Shown: positions 48,944 through 59,214 of the stretch, piece by piece
Position numbering within the stretch: the first letter of the stretch is position 1
Layout of the letters: each line of letters opens with the position of its first letter
Assembly: GCA_963920705.1 (NCBI GenBank)
Contig: OY987233.1
Location: forward strand, 12,449,459-12,513,458
Direction: 5' to 3'
Length of the DNA: 64,000 nucleotides
From: Odiellus spinosus
Taxonomy: Eukaryota > Arthropoda > Arachnida > Opiliones > Phalangiidae
Made by a program: the position numbers and the translations under genes
Notes under the pieces: generated by a model
The model's database searches: none
What the model was told of the DNA's origin: nothing
The model's input: the letters and a program-made list of their open reading frames with translations, nothing else

Positions 48944-49966
48944 GTTAATTTTAATAACTGTTTAATCAGATTTTAATGCAATTTTTTAATCATTATTTAA
49001 GAGTTTCATTCGTTCTAATATTATTATATATTAGTCATTCAGGCATCGAATAATTACGTCCACCGAGGCTTCACGAAACCTGTATTAATCCAGTGGCAAT
49101 CTTTGATCTTGCGAATCCTGATTACCGATAACAACGGGGATATTAAAATATTTGTTGAAATTGAATGCAGACCTGATTCTGAATGTAATTAATGACTGAT
49201 AGTCAGTGATGATGGGTCTTAGGTTACGCTTTTAAGGGGGCTAAGTAGTTTTATCAATTCTTAATGCCAATTGTGGCCAAATTGTAATTTGGGATGTCAG
49301 GCCTCGGTAATCCGATGTTTGACTAAAATAAAATAAGTGATGGTTTTAATCAGTGTTGAATGAGAGTTAAGGTTAACCTTAGGTCAAATTAACTAATTGA
49401 TATTATTTGAATCTTAGTATTATTGGATTTCAATTAGGGATTTGATTATTAAATATAAACGCTATCAAATTTTCTTTTGTTGAACATTGATAGAGTAATT
49501 TTTAAATATTATAATCTTCCTGTCAATGGTGTTGAAGAATCATCGTAAGATCTCCAAGTCTGTCTAAAGTTGCCACTCGCTTACAATAAGATCTTGTTTA
49601 AGTAGAATTTAAACAAGTTATTAATATCAGCGGTGTGCGCTTGGGTTAAGAAACCAATTTCCGTGATGCGATTATTAAATTTAAGCTTATTTATCATCAA
49701 TAATTAAACCTAACCATCTATTCTTAATTTTGTTTTAATTAAAAGTGTTAGCTGGTAACGTAATTTAATCGATACCAATAACACAATATTTTTAGATTCC
49801 GATATTTTGATTAATATTGGTATTGGCAAATATGGAAATAAGCTTTTCAAGTCTCCTTATACTTACCCCCCACCCTAACTCCCCCAATTGAATGGATGAA
49901 TATCTAGACATATCATTATTTAATTTCAATGAATTAATGTTGGCTTTTTTTTTTTTTTTCTCCTAG
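48944..49966 (+). other. Intron 1 of the CELF-like gene
   Basis: A 1,023-bp intron inferred between the donor at 48,944 (GTTAAT) and the acceptor at 49,966 (a run of about 18 T then CTCCTAG). It is A+T-rich with no open frame or repeat element recognised. It depends on the first exon being real. Confidence 0.5.
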
Positions 49967-50157
49967 AAGTATGAATTCTCCCGGTGCGGTGGTTGGAGGT
50001 GTGCAGAAGGAACAACCGGATGCGGATGCCATCAAGATGTTCGTGGGTCAGATTCCTCGATCGTGGGACGAGAATGACCTGAAGAAGATGTTCGAAGAAT
50101 ACGGCCCCGTCTACCAGATCAACGTTCTAAGGGACAAGCTATCTGGACAATCCAGAG
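49967..50157 (+). CDS. CELF/Bruno-family RNA-binding protein, exon with N-terminal half of RRM1 (partial gene)
   Basis: CELF (CUGBP/Elav-like, Bruno-like) proteins bind GU-rich RNA and control splicing, translation and mRNA decay. The exon follows a long pyrimidine tract and TAG acceptor at 49,966, and ends at a consensus donor (AGAG/GTCAGT, GT at 50,158) inside the Gly codon of SRG. From Met 49,971 it encodes a short Gly/Val-rich leader, then the highly conserved CELF start of RRM1: [20 protein letters not shown], with RNP2 as MFVGQI, then helix 1 and the strand ending INVLRDK. Family members continue after this junction with the Cys-Cys-Phe RNP1 motif. That exon is not found downstream, so it should lie beyond the window and the following intron exceeds 13.8 kb. 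Family assignment is very secure; the exact orthologue (CELF1/2-like or Bruno-like) is not resolved by 63 residues. Confidence 0.9.
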
Positions 50158-50759
50158 GTCAGTCACCCACAATCTGTCTATCTGTCCGTCCGTTGGGACC
50201 AGCACTAACTAATATTGTCCAATTCAATGTTATTTGTGTTACTAACCATAATTTTAAGCTTACTACTTGTCATTTTGGATGGGAGTGCTGATGACCGCAA
50301 TGTTTTGTCTGTTCAAATATTCAATTAATTTTATGATAAGTTTTAGTCGCGGAACCGTTAACTATTTTTTATTTAATTTAATCGGTAACCAATGAAAATT
50401 TCACTCTCAACGTAATTTATAAATTTTGATATCTTTAGCCCATTTAATATTTTGTCGCATTGACTCTCGTTACTATTAAGGCAAAATATCATTGCAATTT
50501 AAATAACTTAAATTTTTTTCTTTGGAAGTTGAATTAACTTGATTGGGATTTTATTTTTAATCAAGATTTTAAAATTAACTTCGTTTCATTAATTGGGATT
50601 CAAAATTAATTTTATTTCAGTAATTGGAATTTAAATTGAATGTAGTTTTACTTGAACTATCGTTATTTTAATTGATAGTAACTTTGATTGGGATTGTAAT
50701 TATACCAAATTTTTAAGTGGGATTTTAATTACGCTTAATTTTTAAGTGAGATTTTAATT

Positions 50760-51585
50760 TATCGTTATTTTAATTGGGACTTTGATTGATAGTAACGTTG
50801 ATTGGGATTTTAATTGCACTTAATTTTTAATTGGGATTTTAATTGCACTTAATTTTTAATTTTGATTTTAATTGCACTTAATTTTTAATTTTGATTTTAA
50901 TTGCACTTAATTTTTAATTGGGATTTTAATTTCACTTAATTTTAATTGGGATTTTAATTTCACTTAATTTTAATTGGGATTTTAATTTCACTTAATTTTA
51001 ATTGGGATTTTAATTTCACTTAATTTTAATTGGGATTTTAATTCCACTTAATTTTAATTGGGATTTTAATTCCACTTAATTTTAATTGGGATTTTAATTC
51101 CACTTAATTTTAATTGGGATTTTAATTCCACTTAATTTTAATTGGGATTTTAATTCCACTTAATTTTAATTGGGATTTTAATTCCACTTAATTTTAATTG
51201 GGATTTTAATTCCACTTAATTTTAATTGGGATTTTAATTCCACTTAATTTTAATTGGGATTTTAATTCCACTTAATTTTAATTGGGATTTTAATTCCACT
51301 TAATTTTAATTGGGATTTTAATTCCACTTAATTTTAATTGGGATTTTAATTCCACTTAATTTTAATTGGGATTTTAATTCCACTTAATTTTAATTGGGAT
51401 TTTAATTCCACTTAATTTTAATTGGGATTTTAATTCCACTTAATTTTAATTGGGATTTTAATTCCACTTAATTTTAATTGGGATTTTAATTCCACTTAAT
51501 TTTAATTGGGATTTTAATTCCACTTAATTTTAATTGGGATTTTAATTCCACTTAATTTTAATTGGGATTTTAATTCCACTTAATT
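50760..51585 (+). repeat. 28-bp minisatellite in the CELF-like intron
   Basis: Tandem units of TTAATTTTAATTGGGATTTT plus AATTCCAC, exactly 28 bp apart in the homogeneous core (50,930-51,585, more than 20 copies). It is preceded by older, degenerate copies with TTGCACTTAA variants from about 50,760. Confidence 0.92.
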
Positions 51586-52105
51586 TTAATTCCTCTTAAT
51601 TTTTATTTTTAATTTTAATTCCTCTTAATTTTTATTTTTAATTTTAATTCCTCTTAATTTTTATTTTTAATTTTAATTCCTCTTAATTTTTATTTTTAAT
51701 TTTAATTCCTCTTAATTTTTATTTTTAATTTTAATTCCTCTTAATTTTTATTTTTAATTTTAATTCCTCTTAATTTTTATTTTTAATTTTAATTCCTCTT
51801 AATTTTTATTTTTAATTTTAATTCCTCTTAATTTTTATTTTTAATTTTAATTACTCTTAATTTTTGTTTTTAATTTTAATTACTCTTAATTTTTGTTTTT
51901 AATTTTAATTACACTTAATTTTTGTTTTTAATTTTAATTACACTTAATTTTTGTTTTTAATTTTAATTACACTTAATTTTTATTTTTAATTTTAATTACA
52001 CTTAATTTTTATTTTTAATTTTAATTACACTTAATTTTTATTTTTAATTTTAATTACACTTAATTTTTATTTTTAATTTTAATTACACTTAATTTTTAAT
52101 TTGAA
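51586..52105 (+). repeat. 29-bp minisatellite directly following the 28-bp array
   Basis: Units of CCTCTTAATTTTTATTTTTA plus ATTTTAATT, 29 bp apart, about 18 copies. The variable positions change in blocks along the array (CCTC, then ACTC, then ACAC), showing stepwise local amplification. Confidence 0.9.
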
Positions 52106-53057
52106 TTTTAATTTATCGTAAATTTTAACATTATTAACTCTTATATTTAGTTTATTCCGTATTCTGTCGAGGTTGAGTTTTGGCAGTAGACTATTTTACC
52201 GAAGAAAATAATTTTAAGTAGGTAACTAGGTATTTTAAGGTTGTAAATGAAAATCAATATTATTTTTGACATCAACTTATTCGAGTGCGTGAGCTAAACT
52301 AGGCTCGTCTTTTAACTCGTAAACAAATCGGAGATAAGGAGAAATATACGAACTCTATAAAAGTTCAACGAACCTCTAGCTGATTAAATATTCTAAATTG
52401 TATTAATCCCCGTGTAACTCTTAGAGCAACCTTAACTTTCTTGGAAAATATTCAAATTTAATTTCCAAAATTTTAATTCACTTTGCGACTATAAATTTTA
52501 CGTTAAAAGTACTTTTCTACACTTTCATCAAAATTGAGTTACGTTTAAAATATTTTATCCCTTAACACTCGTTTCCCCAGCGCTTGCAGCTCTTTTCCCC
52601 ACCCTGCCCTCCGGGCTTAGTCTCATTCGTGATTGGATTAAACAATTTAACGTCACTTTTTGGGGGTGCCACTTTTAAAACAAAAGGCCTAGCTCTCTCG
52701 TCTTCCTCCCACGCGCTCTTAAGTCTCCTTTAATAAAAATCTCGCGCGTGCCAAAATTTCCCGCGCTTTTAGTAATAGTGTAAAGCTTTTAACCAGTAGA
52801 CCCCTTCTAAAGAGGGTTCGAAATTCCCTCCAGAGAGCGCTAGAAGACATAGTTCACCCTCATGACCCCCTCTATTTTTCGTCGCCTCTCTCTACCTTTA
52901 TCCCTACTCCATGATTTATTTCATTCCCCCTTTAAGTATATTTCCATAGTTGCCGGTTGCTGCGTTCTCTCTTTAACTATAGCCGCGTTCGTACTAGGCC
53001 TTGTCATTGATTCTGCTATTTATTCACGATCTAATTTATTGTTATCCTCAATCTTTA
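52106..53057. other. Intronic sequence before the Kolobok-type insertion
   Basis: No gene recognised. CGCGCGTGCC and CCCGCGC motifs near 52,740. Confidence 0.5.
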
Positions 53058-53134
53058 ACTACAACTATCAGTATTGCACCTAATTATTGTAGAGTCTACA
53101 CCGTTTGAACATCTATTGACAATTAACGTTTGCG
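53058..53134 (+). repeat. First part of a tandem repeat unit split by the Kolobok-type element
   Basis: The segment AACTATCAGTATTGCACCTA through ACACCGTTTGAACAT and ACGTTT recurs at 59,297-59,370. Its continuation (CCAATCTGTTCATAAAATTA) lies on the other side of the transposon at 59,215. Confidence 0.65.
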
Positions 53135-53138
53135 TTAA
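53135..53138. other. Left TTAA target-site copy of the Kolobok-type element
   Basis: TTAA directly before AGGGATAATG. It pairs with TTAA at 59,211-59,214. Confidence 0.8.
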
Positions 53139-53721
53139 AGGGATAATGAAAGGGCGAAACAACCTATTTTTTATCGATTAAGAATGATAAAATAATGAGA
53201 AAAACATTAACAAAACTCACCAAAAAGGTTTCGTTAATTTGTAATCAATTTTCAAAGTCCCAAACTTCAAGCTGCTAAGCCTTGGTCGGTAAATGGGGCG
53301 AGCACGACCTGTATTTTTTTTTAAATGCGCGGAGGCCCAGGATCCAATCACGAGCTAGTACGCTTTTTTTATTGTCAGCCACTCAGAGCGCGCCCTGATT
53401 TTCTACTTGATTTTAGTCTGGTTCGATTGAATTCTCGCCTCTTTTTCAAGTTTACAAACTAAAGTAAGTTGTTTTATCATGTGAATTTTAATTTATTCTA
53501 TTTTATAAATCAATCTAAAATATTTACTGATATTGGGTGAAATTTCTAGGGATTATTTAGCAACTACATGAGGTGAAATGATTTAAAAGTCCAAGGCTTA
53601 CACGCTATGCTATAGTGGCTATGCTCTATAGTCTATAGTCTTCAAACTTCAAAGATTAAAAGTTCAAAACTCGCGATAAGTTTAACTTCTACTTAAACTA
53701 TTATTCAAGATCGGATTAGTA
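53139..53721 (+). repeat. Left terminal inverted repeat of the Kolobok-type element (583 bp)
   Basis: Its reverse complement is found at 58,635-59,210. By eye the two arms match throughout except for an extra CTATAGT copy near 53,630 in the left arm. The arm ends 83 bp before the start codon of the P2X7-like gene, so it should contain most of that gene's promoter and leader. Confidence 0.88.
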
Positions 53722-53804
53722 TTATTTTAAATGCTTTCCAAGTCCCAATTACTTAATTTCGACGGCTACGTAGACTGTAGACTCATTAGACTACTCTCTC
53801 TGAG

Positions 53805-54605
53805 ATGAGTTCGATCCAACCTTACAATTTTGAACCTTTGGTAAGGGATCAACCACTATCCCAGCCCCTACTATCAGAATCTGATTCTGAAACCGAAGAC
53901 AGAAATGAGCAACAACCAATTAACGCTGAACGTGTGGGAAATATAAACTGGTGCTCGTGCAACAATTGCGAGGTAATGGATACAGAGAGAGAAAGTTTAT
54001 GCTGTCGCGAGGTGCCAAAAGTTTTGGAGAAATTGCATTGTCTACCTTGCGTTTTACTTTGGCCACGGTTTATTAAAAACTGTTTAGATTTAGATGTATT
54101 GGAGCCTGCGTACGATCGTTATGTACAAGAAACGAATGACAGAAATGACTACGAGATACATATGTAAGCCCAAGATTTATTATTATATTGACTAAAGTTA
54201 CATGAGGTTTGGTAATGGAAAAGTGCGCTCCGCTATAGTAATCTTAGAGCCCTTTTGTAATGGCGCTCATTAAGAATTACTATTAGCGTGCCGCTTTTAG
54301 AATTAAAACAAGAGATGAAAGGGGTCGAGTTTATCAAACGTAAAATGGCTAGCAAATCTAACATTACGCAACTCTTCTTCATTCCTAAGAGAAGTGGGCT
54401 TTTAGCAGGCTTTCAAACCCATGTTTACAATCTTCTATTTATTTTTAGGAAATATAGATACGTTGCCTACAGGCAGTTTGTTAGCATCATTTACCGGAAA
54501 TTAGGGAGAAATAGAAGAGTAATCCTTCCAAGTTGCGTGATTAGCAAAATTAGAGACACTTTTCCAAGCGAAGAATATGCGGGATTTAAATATCCCCGTT
54601 ACTAA
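53805..54605 (+). CDS. P2X7-receptor C-terminal ('ballast') domain-like protein, transposon passenger
   Basis: Two exons, 53,805-54,163 and 54,449-54,605. The donor is CATAT/GTAAGC and the acceptor is TATTTTTAG. Joining gives 171 aa. Residues 1-48 are an acidic, Ser/Gln-rich leader. Then comes the Cys cluster seen in the P2X7 cytoplasmic tail: WCSCNNC (49-55), ESLCCRE (63-69), CLPC (79-82) and C93. After it come a DLDVLEPAY segment (96-103), a YVAYRQFV motif (124-131) and the family-typical LPSCV..IR..FP.....GFK end (146-167). In P2X7 this domain binds zinc and guanine nucleotides and anchors the tail at the membrane. Here it stands alone: no transmembrane helix or ATP-binding ectodomain. Stand-alone copies of this domain exist in many animal genomes. 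Its role in a transposon is unknown. The start is the first in-frame ATG inside the left inverted repeat. Exon 2 is open upstream to 54,288, so an alternative short form is possible. Confidence 0.8.
54164..54448 (+). other. Intron of the P2X7-like passenger gene
   Basis: A 285-bp intron from GTAAGC to TTTTTAG. Splicing keeps the frame (AT/G makes Met120) and joins DYEIH to KYRYVAYR, the order expected for the domain. Confidence 0.7.
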
Positions 54606-54649
54606 TTTCAAGATTTTATATATGTATATAATGATACTTAAGTTCCACA

Positions 54650-54667
54650 CGTTTTATTCTAATAAAT
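54650..54667. terminator. Shared poly(A) signal region between the two convergent transposon genes
   Basis: AATAAA occurs on the + strand at 54,661-54,666, 56 bp after the P2X7-like stop, and on the - strand at 54,658-54,653, just after the transposase stop. A bidirectional 3'-end region is the simplest reading. Confidence 0.55.
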
Positions 54668-57600
54668 TTATTTTAAAAATCTCTTTTTTTTCTGTGCAAT
54701 CACATCACTTTTATTGATATTTAAAGAAAGTTTATCTGATAGTTTTTCGACGTGGCAAGCTGGTGCCATTAGAGTGTAACTGGCAGATGCATTTGCAGCA
54801 TTTTCGTAAGTTTTTTGCATTAGTAATTCCACATATTCTACAAAAATAAGCGTAATTATCATTACGTGATAAAGTATTGTATTTATCCAAAACAGTTCCT
54901 AATTAATCTCCTCTTCCCAAAATTACTACAGTAAAACCTTGATAAAACAATATTCCAGGGAATAATTTTATGTTCTGATTTTCAGTTAGTGCAGGTAGGG
55001 CTTGCAAATTATAAGGCGGTAAATTTAAAAATATTTGTTCTAAGTAGGGGTGTACGAGTACCCTGTCGCGAGTCCGAGGCGAGTCGGGACTCTCAACCTG
55101 TTTCTTCTGGACTCGCGCGAGTACCCAAGTCCTCCATTAGGGCTAAAACATTACTCGAGAAGGACTCAAAAAGAGGTGTAAATACAAAAGGAGTCCAAAT
55201 TTTTGGGCTAGTCCATATTTTTACAACAGTTTCTATCCTTTTAGTTAACTTACTTAACCTTTAACCACTGTACTACTAAAAAAATTCTTTATCATGGAAT
55301 ATTCCAATACAATAGTAAATAGTATAGGGTGGTGGACATCATCTTTGTTTTGGCCACAGAAATTTTGGGCTCGTCTTGGACTCGAAACCATTTCTTAAGG
55401 ACTCGAGGACTCGGCGAGTCCTGTTTTCAGAGGACTCGGACGAGTCCGGTTTTCCAGGACTCGGGACTCGACTGGAAACCCAAAAAAACAGGACTCGCAC
55501 ACCCCTATTAGAAGCAATATTTTGTTTTAACGCGTTCCGTTACGATATATTAGGGAAGAGGTGATTAATTGATATAGGGCAGGAATTAAAGTATAGAGTT
55601 GTGCAAACCAAATGTACTGTCTTCTAGTAGTTTTTTTGCACTAGCTTCTCCGCCTTTGCCTTTAGGAAATGCCAAAAAGTAAACTTCCTCGCCATGTTCA
55701 TCAACGACTTGTTCTTTGTGCCCATTTTCATTAAAATGCAACACTGCCAGAATAACTCTACAACATTACAACGTACCTTTTATTAATTTTTATGATAAAA
55801 AATATTCTTACGATAGTTTGAAAACTAACCTTGATTTCATAGAATCTGCAAAAAAATGTAACCTTTTCGGACAGAAAGAGTTCAAAACCGAGTGAAACAC
55901 TTCCACCGAATAAGTTTGATAATCGTTGGATAAATTTGCGATACCAGAAAGGGTGTAAGGAGAGTTTACTATTTTTGAAATTTTGCAATATAAATCTGTA
56001 CCTGTAAAATATATTTAATTATATTAATATATTTTAAATAATATTAATAAAAGAAAAATTGCGCATTACCATGCTCAAGCCAAACTCTTATTTCGTCTTC
56101 GGGGATTTGTCCATGAGCGCAACTAGGAAATAGTTTACTGTGACCTTGATGTATGTTACACATGTGATTTAATATTGATCTCCATTTCTCAATTTTTTCT
56201 TCTTTTGTTGTTGACGAAGAGGCCAACCAGTATATATGATTAATAATTCCTTTTATCCAAAGTTTCAACTCCCCGCACCCTTTTTGATTAGCGATGCCAT
56301 TTAGTTTTGTTTTGACGTCTGTAAATAATAACAAATTAGCTCCGCATTTATTCGCAATTAAATTTGACATTAGAAAGATTCCTAGTTTAGGGCAAAATTT
56401 CATCTAAGATATATTAATTACTGGAAAATCATTGCCAAGCCTCGGCGCAGTAACGTTAATCTTACTTTAAAACTTCAACCCTTTAGATTTATCGTTGTTG
56501 ATAAATACAAATAAAGCGTTCATTTTAACGTATTATATTCTCAACAAATTCATCAAAATTGCCACGTTTAAATTGACGAACATATCAAAAATTTAATATA
56601 GAATCGCTACTCTTCATCCAAAGGCGCCGAGCAGACTACGTTTAACGCGTAATACTAGTACGGCTTTTATACGATAGATGGCTATGGCTATACGCGTATT
56701 GGCCAACTTTATTAGAACATTGAGGTTTTGAAATAAAATACATTACTTTTTGAAACGTGCCAGTTATCAAGCTCATGGACAATATCTTCATGGTTGTCTC
56801 GAAGGAACGCCAAGATCGACGGGTGTTTATCCGTGACAACTTTACAAATATTTAATCCAAATGACTTCAAAAAAGTAAGCCCGCGTTTTAGACCTTCCAA
56901 CTCCATCGCGTTAGAACTTGATACCTCCGTTGACTATAATTTTTACGCTATTGTTAGAAATTTTAAAATTTAAATTAAATAAAATAAATTGTTACTTGAA
57001 CTAGCTCAATGTGCAATATTTTATGGGACTTGGCTTCCATAAAAGTATACGTTCCGTACTTTGCTGAGTAGCCGGGGCTATCAGCTCTGCCATCACCACA
57101 TATGGTTATTGCCTCTGACAAGGAGGCAGCCAAGAGTTTTTCTTGTTCAGAAGACCACACCTATGAGATAATAATTAAGGCTTAGTCCATAATTTCAAAA
57201 TTTAGCCAATTTTTGACTTACTCTTTCAATAACGGGGTGGAACATTCTTTGATAATTAAAGTACATTCTGACGCTAAACATTTTCATCTTGAACTGCTTC
57301 AACGCGTTGATACACTTGGTTGGAAAAAGTCCCGAAAAGTAAATTGCTGCGGCCAATAAATAATTCCCCCATGAAGTTGAACCGCCGAATCGTGGTTGAC
57401 TGTCCCATTTGAAACAACATCCATTTAAACATTCCGTAATAATGGTCAAACTTGTACCCGAAAACTTTTCTGTTGTTTTTATAACTGGACTTGTATGGCA
57501 AGCGTGGCAAATTTTAAATAGCAGGAGTAAATTAGAGGCAAATACTATGTATTTATCTTCAAGATGAGGTTCCTTTTTTGATGGGAACTCTCCCCTGTAA

Positions 57601-58627
57601 AAAATAAAGATAGTTGAAACCAAAATCTCAAATTTTAAAAGAAAAGTCATACTCATCAGACGCGGAGTCGCTGCTATCCAGTTCCTTTTCGCACTGACTT
57701 CCTGATGGATCGAAAGAAGAATCAATATTTCCTACTTCGCTTTCAGAAGTCAACGAAAGAGGCTGTGACTGTTGTGATTCTACCATCGGCGATGACGATT
57801 CATCTAATTGTTGGATATCTGATGACTGCGAGAAACCTGACTGGGCTGAATATGAAAAAGCTAGTGCAGCTGTATAGGAAATAGGCTTTTCATTCCATGA
57901 CTTCTCCTGAGAAAACTCTGGTGATGATGAACTACTATACTGAGTTTCTTGGTCAACTCCTTCAAAAACATAATAATTAAATAGAATTTATACTATATCA
58001 TTAATATACTTACCACGGATAGTTTGAGTACATTTAGTTCTAACAGAAGATATGGTTTGCGTTGAATGTGACTTAGTTTTGATATTCTATATTTGAAGAG
58101 GAAATTATGCAATCAATATATGTAGATCTTTGAATAAAACTTATTAGACCTAATCTTACAGTGGCTGAATATGTATGGAAAACATTGCTGGGATCGCCTA
58201 CAACTCTATCATATAACTTAGTTTCAATTTCCAAATTTTCTTCAATGTATGATTCATTAGAGGCTTCATTCGCGTTTGAAGTAGTAGGATTCATAGTTGC
58301 TTCTAACGAGCATGCCGCTTCTGTTACATTTGGTTCAGTTTTTTCATTAGTTCTGGCTATTTTAAAAACCGTAGGATCTACAATACTGGGAATCGCTGTT
58401 CGCTTAATACGTCGTTTCTGTGCTTTTTTTGTTCGCGGTAAAAAACATTCTGTTGTAAAATGTACTGAGCAAACTTTTATCTTTGTTGATGGTTTCCAAT
58501 CTAAAGGTTTTCCTAAAGCTTCAATCCATTTGGTTCTCAGTTCTTCATCAGAGGGAAACTTAAAAAATGAAACTCCTTTGGACAATACAGTGTTATCGCA
58601 GTTGTACACGCCACAACGAACCGACAT
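54668..58627 (-). CDS. Kolobok-type transposase with N-terminal THAP domain, ten exons, apparently intact
   Basis: Exons on the - strand: 58627-58160, 58086-58014, 57959-57653, 57594-57222, 57160-56996, 56933-56747, 56318-56070, 56001-55830, 55757-55618, 54837-54668. Every junction is GT..AG and frame-consistent, giving 767 codons with no stop. Residues 5-56 form a THAP finger (C5-x4-C10-x42-C53-x2-H56, then AIPSIV near 78), the DNA-binding module. Residues 180-282 are a Ser/Glu-rich linker. A Cys-rich block follows (CHACH near 312, ECLNGCC further on). The core has GDGRADSPG (429-437), VVTDKHPSI (494-502), DNWHVSK (518-524), GCGELKLWIKGIINHIYW in exon 7, and YSVEVFHS near 638-645. Candidate catalytic acids are D430 or D434, D497 and E641 (inference). 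Near the end, FPKGKGGEA precedes a YVELLMQK tail encoded by the last exon. If intron 9 were not spliced the protein would stop at 55,586 with 721 aa. The exon model is hand-threaded and needs RNA support. Confidence 0.82.
55045..55507. mobile_element. hAT-like MITE nested in the last transposase intron
   Basis: Ends are inverted repeats, TAGGGGTGTACGAGTACCC at left and ACTCGCACACCCCTA at right. The 463-bp body is packed with about a dozen GGACTCG motifs in both orientations, as in subterminal transposase-binding repeats. No coding capacity is seen. It lies wholly within intron 9 (55,617-54,838) and so does not break the transposase. A clean target duplication was not found, so the superfamily is a guess from the end sequence. 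Confidence 0.6.
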
Positions 58628-58634
58628 GTTATAC

Positions 58635-59210
58635 TACTAATCCGATCTTGAATAATAGTTTAAGTAGAAGTTAAACTTATCGCGAGTTTTGAACTTTTAA
58701 TCTTTGAAGTTTGAAGACTATAGAGCATAGCCACTATAGCATAGCGTGTAAGCCTTGGACTTTTAAATCATTTCACCTCATGTAGTTGCTAAATAATCCC
58801 TAGAAATTTCACCCAATATCAGTAAATATTTTAGATTGATTTATAAAATAGAATAAATTAAAATTCACATGATAAAACAACTTACTTTAGTTTGTAAACT
58901 TGAAAAAGAGGCGAGAATTCAATCGAACCAGACTAAAATCAAGTAGAAAATCAGGGCGCGCTCTGAGTGGCTGACAATAAAAAAAGCGTACTAGCTCGTG
59001 ATTGGATCCTGGGCCTCCGCGCATTTAAAAAAAAATACAGGTCGTGCTCGCCCCATTTACCGACCAAGGCTTAGCAGCTTGAAGTTTGGGACTTTGAAAA
59101 TTGATTACAAATTAACGAAACCTTTTTGGTGAGTTTTGTTAATGTTTTTCTCATTATTTTATCATTCTTAATCGATAAAAAATAGGTTGTTTCGCCCTTT
59201 CATTATCCCT
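58635..59210 (-). repeat. Right terminal inverted repeat of the Kolobok-type element (576 bp)
   Basis: Inverted copy of 53,139-53,721. It ends 7 bp upstream of the transposase start codon (58,627 on the - strand), so the transposase promoter and leader lie inside the repeat. Confidence 0.88.
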
Positions 59211-59214
59211 TTAA
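59211..59214. other. Right TTAA target-site copy of the Kolobok-type element
   Basis: TTAA directly after CATTATCCCT. Removing the element and one TTAA gives ACGTTTGCGTTAACCAATCT, which aligns with a sister repeat unit at about 59,367-59,391 that has no insertion. Confidence 0.8.

Larger units (their letters stand above)
53139..59210. mobile_element. Complete Kolobok-type (TTAA, THAP) DNA transposon carrying a P2X7-like passenger gene
   Basis: A 6,072-bp element flanked by TTAA on both sides (53,135-53,138 and 59,211-59,214). Both ends begin AGGGATAATGAAAGGGCGAA as inverted repeats of about 580 bp. TTAA targets, ends of the form TTAAAGG and a THAP-domain transposase together are the marks of the Kolobok superfamily, including the Xenopus T2 MITEs. 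P elements also have THAP transposases but make 8-bp duplications. Cargo: a transposase on the - strand (54,668-58,627) and a P2X7 C-terminal-like gene on the + strand (53,805-54,605), convergent, with a small hAT-like element nested at 55,045-55,507. The element lies in an intron of the CELF-like gene with its transposase antisense to the host gene. Open frames and near-identical repeats suggest a young, possibly active copy. Confidence 0.85.

Noticed and set aside
54989..55564. Several 60-91-codon frames between the two transposon genes
   Set aside because: They lie in the nested GGACTCG-rich MITE and match no protein.
55586..55757. Ending the transposase at the TAA at 55,586
   Set aside because: It is possible (721 aa), but a GTACAT donor at 55,617 and an acceptor at 54,838 join in frame to a well-formed YVELLM tail ending beside the poly(A) signals. 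I prefer the longer form.
58161..58640. 159-codon frame on the + strand
   Set aside because: It is the antisense shadow of transposase exon 1 carrying the THAP domain.
53139..59210. Classifying the 6-kb element as a P element (THAP9 type)
   Set aside because: The THAP finger fits, but flanks are TTAA rather than an 8-bp duplication, and the end type TTAAAGGG and core motifs (GDGRADSPG, DNWHVSK) fit Kolobok better.
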